Positions 44,602-53,158 of a DNA stretch of 64,000 nucleotides are shown here, piece after piece; position 1 is the first letter of the stretch; each line of letters opens with the position of its first letter. Source of the DNA: an uncultured Campylobacter sp. GTDB lineage: Bacteria; Campylobacterota; Campylobacteria; Campylobacterales; Campylobacteraceae. The position numbers and the translations under genes were made by a program. The notes under the pieces are model-generated. The model saw only the letters and a program-made list of their open reading frames with translations. It ran no database searches and was not told the origin of the DNA. Location: assembly GCA_900539255.1 (NCBI GenBank), contig UQBJ01000004.1, positions 1-64,000 of the forward strand. Direction: 5' to 3'.

Positions 44602-45855
44602 GTGATAACGCCTGAGATAGTCGCCCCAGCTGGTAATTTCACCAAGCTTAAAATCGCCCTAGCTTACGGAGCTGATGCCGTTTATGCGGGGGTAAATAAC
44701 TTTTCCTTGCGCTCACGCACAGCGCACGAATTTGACTATGAAAGCTTTGAAAAAGCCATTATTTACGCGCATTCTTTGGGTAAAAAGGTTTTCGTTACGA
44801 TAAATGGCTTTCATTTCAGCTCTCAGCTTGACGGGCTTAAAAGGCATATTTTGCGCTTAAAGGCGATGAAGCCTGATGCTTTCATCGTGGCAAGCTTGGG
44901 CGCTATGCGTTTAGCGCAAGAAAACGCGAGCGAAATTCCACTGCATATCTCCACGCAGGCAAATGTGCTTAACTTTATGGACGCTCAAATTTACAAAGAA
45001 ATGGGCGCAAAACGCATAGTCATCGCCCGCGAACTTGGCTTAAAGGACGCTAAAACCATAAAAGAGCATTGCGACATAGAGCTTGAAGCCTTTGTGCACG
45101 GCTCTATGTGCTTTGCTTACTCTGGGCGTTGCTTAATCAGCTCCGTGCAAAGCGGCAGAATGAGCAACCGCGGCTCTTGCGCTAATGATTGCCGCTTTCC
45201 TTACGAGCTTTATGCTAAAAACGCCGACAACGGCACGCTTTTTCGCCTTGAAGAAAAAGATAGCGGCACGCATATTTTCAACTCAAAAGACTTAAATTTA
45301 AGCTCACATATCGAAAAAATAATGAAAGAAGAGTGCATAAACGCCTTTAAAATCGAAGGGCGCACCAAAAGTGAGTATTATGTGGCTCTTACCACGCGCA
45401 CCTACAAAATGGCGGTTTTAGACACCTTGCGTGGCGAATTCAACGCGCCCAAATACGAGCAAGAAATCCACACGCTCAAAAACAGAGGCTTTACGGACGG
45501 GTATTTGGTAGCACGAGCCTTTGAAAAAACCGACACGCAAAACTTTGCCACGAGTTTAGAAGAAGGCACGCACCAAGTTTGCGCTATCAGCGAGGACGGC
45601 GAGTTTTTCAAATGCAAGGGACAAGTGCATTTAAACACGCCTTATGAAATCCTTGCGCCCATAAATTCACGCATAAGCCCTTGCGAGAACGAAACGGGGC
45701 TTGTTTATGAAAACGAGGGGCGGTATTTTGTGGAATTTAAAAGGCTTGTAGCTAAAAACAACAAGGATTTTAGGGAAATTCACAGCGGCAATGAAAACGA
45801 AATCAAGCTACCTGAGGCTTTGCCTGAATTTAGCTTTTTGAGAAAGGAAGTATAA
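44602..45855 (+). CDS. Peptidase U32-family protein
   Basis: 417-aa protein of the U32 family, whose studied members (TrhP, RlhA) take part in hydroxylation of tRNA or rRNA pyrimidines rather than proteolysis. The TIM-barrel start is EIVAPAGNFTKLKIALAYGADAVYAG. The Cys-containing signature AFVHGSMCFAYSGRCLISSV is followed by GRMSNRGSCANDCRFPYEL, typical of an Fe-S cluster-bearing branch. GTG at 44602 with AGGA is chosen because the protein then begins close to the conserved EIVAPAG; a TTG at 44554 is possible. Confidence 0.85.
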   Translation: MITPEIVAPAGNFTKLKIALAYGADAVYAGVNNFSLRSRTAHEFDYESFEKAIIYAHSLGKKVFVTINGFHFSSQLDGLKRHILRLKAMKPDAFIVASLGAMRLAQENASEIPLHISTQANVLNFMDAQIYKEMGAKRIVIARELGLKDAKTIKEHCDIELEAFVHGSMCFAYSGRCLISSVQSGRMSNRGSCANDCRFPYELYAKNADNGTLFRLEEKDSGTHIFNSKDLNLSSHIEKIMKEECINAFKIEGRTKSEYYVALTTRTYKMAVLDTLRGEFNAPKYEQEIHTLKNRGFTDGYLVARAFEKTDTQNFATSLEEGTHQVCAISEDGEFFKCKGQVHLNTPYEILAPINSRISPCENETGLVYENEGRYFVEFKRLVAKNNKDFREIHSGNENEIKLPEALPEFSFLRKEV

Positions 45856-46349
45856 TGGACTTTGTAAGCATTGTTATGGGAAGCAAGAGCGATTATGAAG
45901 TGGTAAGCGAGGCTGGCAAAATTTTAGAAAAATTTGGCGTCAAATACGAGCTCATCATAAGTTCAGCTCACCGCAGCCCCAAAAGAACGGCTGAGTATGT
46001 CGCAAAAGCCGAGCAAAAAGGCGCAAAGGTTTTCATCGCCGCAGCTGGAATGGCGGCGCATTTAGCAGGGGCAATCGCCGCACACACCACAAAACCCGTG
46101 CTTGGCGTGCCGATGAGTGGGACAAACCTTGCAAGTATGGACTCGCTTTTTTCTACCGTGCAAATGCCGCGTGGCATTCCTGTGGCGACTTTGGCGATAG
46201 GCAAGGCAGGTGCTGTAAATGCGGCGTATTTGGCGGTGCAAATTTTGGCTTTAAATGATGAAAATTTAGCCCTTGCGCTCAAAAAAGACAGACAAGCGCA
46301 AGAAAATCAGCTCATAGCGGACTCAAACAGCGTAGAAGTGCTACTATAA
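45855..46349 (+). CDS. purE: N5-carboxyaminoimidazole ribonucleotide mutase
   Basis: Rearranges N5-CAIR to CAIR in purine synthesis. The 164-aa protein has the class I PurE features: VMGSKSDYEVVSEAG (7-21), IISSAHRSPKRT (35-46) with the active-site His, GMAAHLAGAIAAHTTKPVLGVP and the final IGKAGAVNAAYLAVQIL. Start ATG overlaps the U32 stop by one base. purK is not in the window. Confidence 0.96.
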   Translation: MDFVSIVMGSKSDYEVVSEAGKILEKFGVKYELIISSAHRSPKRTAEYVAKAEQKGAKVFIAAAGMAAHLAGAIAAHTTKPVLGVPMSGTNLASMDSLFSTVQMPRGIPVATLAIGKAGAVNAAYLAVQILALNDENLALALKKDRQAQENQLIADSNSVEVLL

Positions 46350-46359
46350 AGGGGATAAA

Positions 46360-47214
46360 ATGCAAACATATTTAGAGATAGGCGAATTTTGCAAGCTCGT
46401 GCATTTGAGCGAAGATGTCGTCAAAGGAATGATGGCAAATGGAGCGTTGAATTTCAAGGACGAGGACGGCAAAATCTATATCGAGGCAAATCAAGGCACT
46501 TTCAGTGTCGTGCCAAAGGGCAGCGGCGAGGCTACACCTATCAGCAGTATAAGTTTAGCTGGGGAAAGCTTTGTCGAAAAGACCATAGGGACGATTTTAA
46601 ACCTACACGAAAAGGTGCTAGATGCCAAAGACGAGACACTAGAAACGCTCAAAAACGAAAACAAATTCCTAAAAGATGTGCTTTACTCAATGCAAGAAAT
46701 TTACGATGAGGACAGAAAAACCATAGACATTTTAAATGAGCAGCTTGGGCGTGCGCAAGAAGAAGTGGAGTTTTTGAAACGCAAATACAAACTTATGTGG
46801 AACAAAGCAGTGGATAATTTCACGCAAGGCAAAATGAGCGCGACTATGGACGATGATATAGAAAATAGTGCATTTAGCCCAAGAAGCGAAAGGAATTCAA
46901 GCCTAAATTCTAGCTTGAATTCGGCTTTAAATTCGGGCGCGAATTCAAATGACAATTCAAGCGCAAATTCAGCCCTAAAAGCCGCCGCAAGCGCAGCCTT
47001 GCACGCTGAGACACCAAAAAGCCAAAGCACAAATTCTAACTCAAATTCAAGCAGCACAAACGAGAATTCAAGCGCAAATTCCACGCCAAAGGCTGAAAAT
47101 TTAAGCACGACACAAAGCACGGCAAATTCAAGCACCACAGCAAATTCAGCCACAAATTCAAGCACGAATTCAAACGCAAATTCCACAAATCCACAAAAGG
47201 ACAGCGCACAATGA
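46360..47214 (+). CDS. DUF3972 protein with Asn/Ser-rich C-terminal tail
   Basis: 284-aa protein. The first 165 residues are the DUF3972 core: YLEIGEFCKLVHLSEDVVKGM resembles a MerR-type helix-turn-helix, then SLAGESFVEKTIGTILNLH and a coiled coil (DAKDETLETLKNENKF to EVEFLKRKYKLMW). Residues about 178-284 are almost only Asn, Ser, Ala and Thr (NSSLNSSLNSALNSGANS). By hand count this tail's DNA has 16 RAATTY hexamers in about 300 bases. It overlaps glyQ by 4 bases. Possibly a DNA-binding regulator; the function is not known. Confidence 0.78.
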   Translation: MQTYLEIGEFCKLVHLSEDVVKGMMANGALNFKDEDGKIYIEANQGTFSVVPKGSGEATPISSISLAGESFVEKTIGTILNLHEKVLDAKDETLETLKNENKFLKDVLYSMQEIYDEDRKTIDILNEQLGRAQEEVEFLKRKYKLMWNKAVDNFTQGKMSATMDDDIENSAFSPRSERNSSLNSSLNSALNSGANSNDNSSANSALKAAASAALHAETPKSQSTNSNSNSSSTNENSSANSTPKAENLSTTQSTANSSTTANSATNSSTNSNANSTNPQKDSAQ

Positions 47215-48080
47215 CCTTTTCGCAAATCATCTTAAATTTACAGCAGTTTTGGCAAAAACAAGGTTGCGTGATAATGCAGCCTTACGATATGCCAGCAGGT
47301 GCAGGCACTTTTCACCCCGCGACTTTTTTGCGAAGCCTTGACGACAAGCCTTGGGCTTGCGCTTATGTCGCCCCAAGCCGCCGCCCAAGCGATGGCAGAT
47401 ACGGCGAAAACCCAAACCGACTCGGCGCTTACTATCAGTTTCAAGTTCTCATCAAACCAAGCCCCGATGACATACAAACACTTTATCTTAAAAGCCTTGA
47501 AACGCTAGGCTTTGACTTAAAAAACCACGACATTCGCTTTGTGGAGGACAACTGGGAAAGCCCGAGCCTTGGAGCATGGGGGCTTGGCTGGGAAGTGTGG
47601 CTTGATGGTATGGAAGTTACGCAATTTACTTATTTTCAGCAAGTCGGCGGTATCGCCGTAAAGCAAGTAAGTGCCGAAATCACCTATGGTTTAGAGCGAC
47701 TGGCTATGTATTTGCAAAATGTCGATAATGTCTATGACATAGTTTGGAACGACTTTGCAGGCTCAAAGGTGCTTTATGGCGATGTCCATAAGCAAAGCGA
47801 GTTTGAGTATAGCACCTACAACTTTGAGTTAAGCTCGGTTGAAATGCTCAATCACCAGTTTGAAAACGCCTACAAAGAGTGCAAAAGCGTGCTAGAAAGA
47901 GGCTTTGCCTTGCCAGCTTATGATTATTGCTTGCTTGCGGCGCACACTTTCAACCTTTTAGACGCGCGCGGTGCGATTTCAGTTACCCAAAGGCAAGATT
48001 ATATGCTTAAAATCCGCGAGCTTTCAAAAAGCTGTGCTGAAATTTACACGCAAAGCAAGTATTTACACAAAGCAAACTAG
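47211..48080 (+). CDS. glyQ: Glycyl-tRNA synthetase alpha subunit
   Basis: Class II synthetase alpha chain; forms an alpha2beta2 enzyme with GlyS, encoded at 58373-60373. The 289-aa protein is highly conserved: MTFSQIILNLQQFWQKQGCVIMQPYDMPAGAGTF-type start, AYVAPSRRPSDGRYGENPNR (motif 2 region), WEVWLDGMEVTQFTYFQQVGG and ITYGLERLAMYLQ (motif 3). Subunit genes being apart is normal in Campylobacter. Confidence 0.97.
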   Translation: MTFSQIILNLQQFWQKQGCVIMQPYDMPAGAGTFHPATFLRSLDDKPWACAYVAPSRRPSDGRYGENPNRLGAYYQFQVLIKPSPDDIQTLYLKSLETLGFDLKNHDIRFVEDNWESPSLGAWGLGWEVWLDGMEVTQFTYFQQVGGIAVKQVSAEITYGLERLAMYLQNVDNVYDIVWNDFAGSKVLYGDVHKQSEFEYSTYNFELSSVEMLNHQFENAYKECKSVLERGFALPAYDYCLLAAHTFNLLDARGAISVTQRQDYMLKIRELSKSCAEIYTQSKYLHKAN

Positions 48081-48114
48081 CCTTTACGCTCAAACGCCGT
48101 TCATCAAGGCTAGT
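48076..48114. terminator. Hairpin between convergent glyQ and the HTH gene
   Basis: ACTAGCCTT (48076-48084) pairs perfectly with AAGGCTAGT (48106-48114) around a 21-base loop. It spans the end of both genes and may end transcription both ways, though no clear T run follows. Confidence 0.4.
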
Positions 48115-48346
48115 CCTTTGGCGCGCCCGAAATTTTTCCGCCAAAGGCTTGAATTTCTTGTCTGATTTTCTCATCTATCCTTTCTAACTCATCGGCGTTT
48201 TGACGCATTTGCTCTAAAAGGGCGTCAAATTCAAAGCCAAGCATTACAATGCGGTATAAATTTGGCTTGTGCTTGCGCCAATTATACAGCGTGCTGTTAT
48301 CCACGCCCAGCAACGCCGCCTTGTCCCTTTTACTCAGCTTTTTCAT
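48110..48346 (-). CDS. Small helix-turn-helix protein
   Basis: 78-aa basic protein. LSKRDKAALLGVDNSTLYNWRKHKP (residues 4-28) reads as a helix-turn-helix of the Cro or transposase-like type; the rest is helical (LEQMRQNADELERIDEKIRQEI). A weak AAGGCGAG precedes the ATG. It is convergent with glyQ and stands alone; its targets are unknown. Confidence 0.6.
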   Translation of the reverse strand: MKKLSKRDKAALLGVDNSTLYNWRKHKPNLYRIVMLGFEFDALLEQMRQNADELERIDEKIRQEIQAFGGKISGAPKD

Positions 48347-48478
48347 CGTTTCGCTCGCCTTTTTTGCGTAAATTTTGGCGCATTGTATAGAATTTGTGCT
48401 TATAAAAAAACTTTTGAAATATACTACTATTTTTTAAAAAATAATTGTATATTTCAGCTTTTTTTAAGGAAAGTGTGA

Positions 48479-48484
48479 TATAAT
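48479..48484 (+). promoter_or_regulatory. -10 box for the 48516-49496 gene group
   Basis: TATAAT in GTGTGATATAATGC. It overlaps an in-frame ATG at 48483, which therefore cannot be the start, and supports ATG 48516 with AAAAAGGAG. Confidence 0.65.
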
Positions 48485-48515
48485 GCTAGAAAATTTTTTA
48501 GAAAAAGGAGCAAAA

Positions 48516-48725
48516 ATGCCAAAAGAATACATAGGACATTCAGGCACACGCTACAAATATGATTTAAATAATCCTATCGACAAACAAGCCTATGAGCTTG
48601 ATTTACTCGCTCAAACAAATGATGCGATAAATCCAAACATTGAACTTGATAGGGCTATGGGACAAAATTTTGCTGGGGCAATGTTAAACAATAATATACC
48701 CACACTCAATAAAGATAAAAAATGA
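48516..48725 (+). CDS. Small hypothetical protein upstream of the Sel1 gene
   Basis: 69-aa hydrophilic protein (MPKEYIGHSGTRYKYDLNNP to IPTLNKDKK) without a signal peptide or known domain. Strong ribosome site AAAAAGGAG. It shares a 4-base ATGA overlap with the Sel1-repeat gene, so the two products may act together. This group is more A/T-rich than its neighbours. Confidence 0.65.
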   Translation: MPKEYIGHSGTRYKYDLNNPIDKQAYELDLLAQTNDAINPNIELDRAMGQNFAGAMLNNNIPTLNKDKK

Positions 48726-49264
48726 AAAGGCTAGTTATAGTGCTTGTCCTTGTGGCGAGTGCGGGCTTAAATGCTAAAAATTTAAGCGGTGAGGAGTTTT
48801 ATGAGCTTGTTAATGATTGTGTAGAAAATGAAAACAAGGATTCTTGTCAAAGACTGATTGATAGTGGGCAATTAGCAAGTGTAGAAGAATGTGATAAAAA
48901 TACTTGCTCTATTATAGCCTTTATTTATGGCGATGTTGTCAAAAATTATTATAAAGCAAATGCCTACTATAAAACAGATTGCGAAAGATTTAATTCGTCA
49001 TTAGCTTGTTATAGTGTAGGACAATTATATAATGAAGGAAAAGGCGTTAAACAAGATTTTTTCACAGCCAAAAAATACTTTGAAAAAGCGTGCAATTTAA
49101 ATCTTGGTGATGCTTGCAATAGCTTAGGCTTTTTATATAGCAAAGGAAAAGGCGTGAAACAAAACTACTCCGCAGCTAAAAAATACTACGGCAAGAGTTG
49201 TGATTTAGGCGACCAAATGGGTTGTGATAATTATAAAATACTTAATGAGCAAGGAATTCAGTAA
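48722..49264 (+). CDS. Secreted Sel1-repeat protein
   Basis: 180-aa precursor with a signal peptide (MKRLVIVLVLVASAGLNA, cleavage near 18) and Cys-paired Sel1-like repeats of the Helicobacter Hcp type. Two clear repeats are seen: CYSVGQLYNEGKGVKQDFFTAKKYFEKAC and CNSLGFLYSKGKGVKQNYSAAKKYYGKSC; a degenerate one lies before them. Disulfides between helices are expected, so the periplasmic Dsb system would be needed. Function of these proteins is unclear; some are immunogenic or bind cell-wall material. Confidence 0.8.
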   Translation: MKRLVIVLVLVASAGLNAKNLSGEEFYELVNDCVENENKDSCQRLIDSGQLASVEECDKNTCSIIAFIYGDVVKNYYKANAYYKTDCERFNSSLACYSVGQLYNEGKGVKQDFFTAKKYFEKACNLNLGDACNSLGFLYSKGKGVKQNYSAAKKYYGKSCDLGDQMGCDNYKILNEQGIQ

Positions 49265-49295
49265 GATTTACAAATTTAAACCAAAGGAGGATATA

Positions 49296-49496
49296 ATGAA
49301 AAAAGTAATTTGTGCAATCATCTTTGCATTTGTAAGTAGTGCGAGTGCATACTACATAAATGGCGAGAACGCCACGCTAGAAAGGTGTTCTTACGAGCAG
49401 TATGGCAACAAATACGGCTATGTAGGGACATATAAAGGCACTAGTGGCACGACTTATAGAGTGTTTTTTGAAAATCGCAATGATTGCGACTATTGA
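49296..49496 (+). CDS. Small secreted Tyr-rich protein
   Basis: 66-aa precursor: a signal peptide (MKKVICAIIFAFVSSASA), then a 48-aa mature part rich in Tyr and Gly with two Cys (LERCSYEQYGNKYGYVG, NRNDCDY), probably one disulfide. AAAGGAGG precedes the ATG at 49296. It follows the Sel1 gene by 31 bases, presumably in one transcript. A hairpin CGACT-ATTG/CAAT-AGTCG (49487-49512) covers the stop codon. Confidence 0.7.
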   Translation: MKKVICAIIFAFVSSASAYYINGENATLERCSYEQYGNKYGYVGTYKGTSGTTYRVFFENRNDCDY

Positions 49497-49549
49497 CTTT
49501 CGCAATAAGTCGTAGCAACTCTTTGCCTACTCGTCATTGAGTGCAAAAT

Positions 49550-50160
49550 GCTTGTCATACCAACTTGTTTTTGGTATACTGACTTGTATTGTTTTACTGA
49601 ACACTCTTTTTGTCATACTGAGCGCAGCGAAGTATCCACAAATTCAAAGCGTATTTTAAATTCTTTGGATTTTTCGCTAACGCTCAAAATGACAAAATCC
49701 GCCGTCATTGCACGCTTTGCAAATTCAAAGCGTGCTTTTGTCCGTCATTACCAAGCAAAGCATAAAAACACTTCTAATCGTCATTGCGAGCAAGGCATAG
49801 CCTTGCGTGGCAATCCACGAATTCAAAAACAAACCCTTTTCAAACCCTTGCTTTTTCTTAACCTAATCATTATAAGTTGCTTTTAGCGTTGATTTTCTTA
49901 ATCTATGATTTTTAACCTATTGTTGTAAGTTGATTTCACCCTTGACTTTTTTCTTAATCTAATCCTTAGATTCTTTATATTTGTCATACTGAGCGCAGCG
50001 AAGTATCCAAAAATTCTTTACATTGTCATACTGAGGCGTTAGCCGAAGTATCCATAAATTTAAAGCGTGTATTAAATTCTTTGGATTTTTCGCTTTGTGC
50101 TAACGCACTCCGCTCAAAATGACGAAATCTGCCGTCATTGCACGCTTTGCAAATTCTCAC
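49550..50160. repeat. Large cluster of dispersed palindromic repeats
   Basis: The 824-base gap 49497-50320 has no credible gene. It contains copies of GTCATACTGAGCGCAGCGAA (49611 and 49982), a variant TCATACTGAGGCGTTAGCCG at about 50022, opposite-facing GGATTTTTCGCTAACGCTCA copies (49669, 50083), and a second repeat type, CGTCATTGCGAGCAAGGCAT with TAGCCTTGCGTGGCAATCCA (49780-49820). Opposed copies can form long hairpins. An open frame at 49548-49886 is made of these repeats. From 50161 to 50320 the gap is A/T-rich without a clear feature. Confidence 0.8.
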
Positions 50161-50320
50161 AAGGACAGCGGCAAAAGCGCAATTTTTCTTTTAAAATTTG
50201 CTCGCAACTAGCGAGCAAAAAGCGCAAATTCTTTTAAAACCGCACTCGCAAAGACAGCTTATAAAGCAAATTCACAAGGCTTTGCGCTAGATTACTGCGC
50301 AAATTTTGTCAAATTTGCGT

Positions 50321-52129
50321 TTAGCCCTTTGCTTTTTCCATTCTTTTGCGTTGCGTTGGGTCAAGGTAGCGTTTGCGCACGCGCACGCTTTGCGGGGTTA
50401 CCTCGACTAGCTCGTCCTCTTCTATCCACTCCAAAGCCCGCTCTAAACTCAGTTTGCGCGGTGGCACGAGTTTTATGGCTTCATCGCTTCCGCTGGCACG
50501 GACATTTGTGAGATTTTTGCCCTTTATGGGATTGACATCAAGGTCGTTTGGACGACTATGCTCGCCGATAATCATTCCCACATAGACTTTTGTCTGCGGT
50601 TCGATGAAAAGCACGCCCCTATCTTGCAGGTTAAAAAGCGAGTAGCCAAGCGCAACGCCGTTTTCCATACTGATTAAAGCCCCATTTCCACGCTTTTCAA
50701 CCCCACCGCTAAAAGGGCGAAACTCCAAAAAGCTGTGGTTCATCACGCCTTCGCCTTTGGTGTCGGTTAAAAACTGCGAGCGAAAGCCGATAAGCCCGCG
50801 TGCTGGGATTTCAAATTCAAGTCGCGTTTGCCCGTCCCCTGTGGGCGACATATTTTTCATTTCAGCCTTGCGTTTGCCGAGCTTTTCTATAACCGCACCG
50901 CTGAATTCATCTGGCACATCGATAACTAAATGCTCAAAAGGCTCTGTTTTTACGCCGTTTTCGTTTTTTACGATGACCTCAGGGCGTCCCATACAAAACT
51001 CAAAGCCCTCGCGGCGCATATTTTCAGCTAAAATGGTGATTTGCAGCTCCCCGCGCCCGCTCACCTTAAATTTGCCCTCGCCATTTGGCTCAAATTTCAT
51101 CGCAATGTTCGTTTTCATCTCGCTTTCAAGGCGTTCGGCGATTTTGTTGCTCGTTACGCTCTTGCCCTCAGTGCCAGCAAGGGGTCCGTCATTGACAGAA
51201 AAAACTATGCTTAAAGTCGGCTCTTCGATGTGCAGCGGGTCAAGCGGCATAGGATTTGCGCTATCTACGATACTATCACCCACATCAAGTGCTTCAAAGC
51301 CCGCAATCGCCACTATATCTCCCACAAAGGCTTCATCAATGTCCGTTTTTTCAAGCCCCATAAAGCCGATGAGCTTTGAAATGCGCCCATTTACCTTTGT
51401 GCCATCAGCCTTAGCAAGCGTTACGCTTTCATTTTTCTTTACCTTGCCGTTAAAAATTCGCGCGATGCCGATTTTACCGACAAAATTATCATAGCCTAGC
51501 GTGAAAACCTGCAACTGCAAGGGGTTTTCCACGCTGCCACTTGGAGCTGGCACACGCTCTAAAATCGTCTCAAAAAGCGGCTGCATATCCTTGCTTTCAT
51601 CGTTTAAATCAAGCTTTGCGTAGCCATTTTTTGCCGCTGCATACACTATGGCAAAGTCTAGCTGCTCGTCATTTGCGCCCAAAGCCACAAACAAATCAAA
51701 GATTTCATTCACCACGCGGTCTGGTTCGGCGGCGGGTTTGTCGATTTTGTTGATGATGACAATGGGGCGAAGTCCTAGTGTAAGGGCTTTTTTCACCACA
51801 AATTTGGTTTGAGGCATTACGCCTTCTTGCGCATCGACAAGCAAAAGCACGCCATCGACCATTTTTAGCACTCGTTCAACCTCTCCGCCAAAATCAGCGT
51901 GTCCGGGCGTGTCGATGATATTGATTTTTGTGCCTTTATAATTTATCGCGGTGTTCTTTGAAAGTATGGTGATACCGCGTTCTTTTTCTATGTCGTTGCT
52001 GTCCATTACGCGCTCAGCAATTTGCTCGCGCTCGCTAAAAGTGCCTGATTGCTTTAAAAGCTCATCAACCATAGTGGTTTTGCCGTGATCCACGTGGGCG
52101 ATAACGGCGATATTTCGTATGTTTTGCAA
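50321..52129 (-). CDS. typA: Ribosome-associated GTPase TypA/BipA
   Basis: Translational GTPase involved in ribosome assembly and stress adaptation. The 602-aa protein has an EF-like G domain with IAHVDHGKTTMVDELL (about 9-24), RGITILSKN (switch I), DTPGHADFGGEVERVL (switch II) and NKIDKP (G4), then EF-G-like domains and the BipA-specific C terminus. TTG at 52129 with GGAG upstream is the start. Confidence 0.95.
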   Translation of the reverse strand: MQNIRNIAVIAHVDHGKTTMVDELLKQSGTFSEREQIAERVMDSNDIEKERGITILSKNTAINYKGTKINIIDTPGHADFGGEVERVLKMVDGVLLLVDAQEGVMPQTKFVVKKALTLGLRPIVIINKIDKPAAEPDRVVNEIFDLFVALGANDEQLDFAIVYAAAKNGYAKLDLNDESKDMQPLFETILERVPAPSGSVENPLQLQVFTLGYDNFVGKIGIARIFNGKVKKNESVTLAKADGTKVNGRISKLIGFMGLEKTDIDEAFVGDIVAIAGFEALDVGDSIVDSANPMPLDPLHIEEPTLSIVFSVNDGPLAGTEGKSVTSNKIAERLESEMKTNIAMKFEPNGEGKFKVSGRGELQITILAENMRREGFEFCMGRPEVIVKNENGVKTEPFEHLVIDVPDEFSGAVIEKLGKRKAEMKNMSPTGDGQTRLEFEIPARGLIGFRSQFLTDTKGEGVMNHSFLEFRPFSGGVEKRGNGALISMENGVALGYSLFNLQDRGVLFIEPQTKVYVGMIIGEHSRPNDLDVNPIKGKNLTNVRASGSDEAIKLVPPRKLSLERALEWIEEDELVEVTPQSVRVRKRYLDPTQRKRMEKAKG

Positions 52130-52165
52130 GGTTTTCTCCGTAAATTTTTGTCATAAAAAAGGCGT

Positions 52166-52171
52166 ATTATA
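52166..52171 (-). promoter_or_regulatory. -10 box for typA
   Basis: TATAAT on the reverse strand (TTTTGCTATAATACGCC), 36 bases before the typA TTG. Confidence 0.65.
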
Positions 52172-52477
52172 GCAAAAAATTTGAAATTTGCTAGGGTTTT
52201 TTGCGCTTTTTGCGGTGTAAATTTGCGTGAAATTTAGCAAAATTGAAGCGGATTTAAGCAAAATGCTTGTTTTTTTTAAAAAATTCAATTTAACTCTTTT
52301 CTCAAAAAAGTCGCTTTGTTGAGTATAAATTTTTACTAAAATCGTCATCGCAAGAGTTTGCAAAGCAAAGCGTGCAAATTTTTGACAATCCATAAATTTA
52401 AGGCGTATTTTAAAATTTTTATGGATTTTTCGCTTTCTAGCGAAAGCTCAAAATGACAAAGGTTTGAGATTTTTCAA

Positions 52478-52843
52478 AAATTCCAAAATCCAAACAAATT
52501 TCCAAGAAAATTCAAAAAATTCAAGCAAAATTTTAAACAAATTTAAATTCGCCCAAAAATTTCTCCAAAAATTCCAAAATCCAAAAAAATCTCCAAAAAA
52601 TTCAAAAATTTCCCTAAAAATTCAAATTTTTTCAACAAATTTTAAAATTTCCAAACAAATTTAAAATCTCCCCCAAATTTTGAAAAAATTAAACAAAATC
52701 CAAAAAATTCCAAGAAAATTCAAAAAATTCCAAAAAAAATTTCCCAAAAAATTTAAAAATTTAAAAAATTCAAAACTCCTCAAAAATTTTTTCAAATTTT
52801 CTTAAAACTTTACAAATTTTTCAAAACTTTCGTGCAAATTTTA
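52478..52843. repeat. Noncoding array of AAATTY hexamers, A/T/C strand bias
   Basis: Part of the 1,374-base gap 52130-53503. A dispersed repeat copy lies at about 52385-52457. Then 366 bases consist almost only of A, T and C on the plus strand, built from AAATTC and AAATTT steps; by hand I count 28 RAATTY sites. An open frame through it (52464-52664) is compositional and lacks gene features. Confidence 0.75.
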
Positions 52844-52895
52844 GCATTTTTTCTTAAATCATCTTTAAATTTACCCAAAATTCCAAAAATCAAGA

Positions 52896-52906
52896 CCCCC
52901 CCCCCC
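52896..52906. repeat. Intergenic C11 tract
   Basis: Eleven C in a gap with no visible gene. Reading across on either strand gives only short frames. Together with the hairpin that follows, it may be the relic of a phase-variable gene. Confidence 0.85.
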
Positions 52907-52917
52907 ATCAGCACGAG

Positions 52918-52955
52918 CAAAGCTACATTTCATCGTAGTTTGAGCTTTGTTTTTG
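52918..52955 (+). terminator. Hairpin terminator after the C11 tract
   Basis: CAAAGCTAC (52918-52926) pairs with GTAG and AGCTTTG (52935-52949), with three unpaired bases (TTT) on the 3' side, and TTTTT follows. It is a good rho-independent terminator for plus-strand transcription, yet no plus-strand gene lies upstream for almost 3.4 kb. Confidence 0.6.
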
Positions 52956-53031
52956 TAGGCGAGTTTAGCACAAATTTAGCGAATTTTTGCAAGAATTTCT
53001 AAATTTTTGACGCATTTTCTTAAATTTATGT

Positions 53032-53037
53032 TAAAAT
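53032..53037 (+). promoter_or_regulatory. Possible -10 box for the receptor gene
   Basis: TAAAAT in ATGTTAAAATATGCTG. If used, the receptor transcript would have a leader of about 460 bases. Confidence 0.4.
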
Positions 53038-53158
53038 ATGCTGTTTTTGGTTTTTAGGATTAAATCAGGTTGATTTAGTTGAGTCAAACGGGCTTGCAAA
53101 GCCTTTGTTGTCAGCATTTGCGAGAGTTTAAAGCAAGGTTGCGACCAGCAAAAAAGGC

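Noticed and set aside
44454..44615. 53-aa frame between cheZ and the U32 gene
   Set aside because: Weak ribosome site and only Asn/Leu/Ala filler; overlaps the U32 start. Possibly another RAATTY-type stretch; not supported as a gene.
49548..49886. 112-aa frame after the Tyr-rich protein
   Set aside because: Contains CHTERSEVS and CEQGIALRGNP, known false peptides from dispersed repeats.
50757..51494. 245-aa plus-strand frame
   Set aside because: Antisense shadow of typA.
52464..52664. 66-aa Lys/Asn/Phe-rich frame
   Set aside because: Lies in the AAATTC array; composition alone keeps it open.
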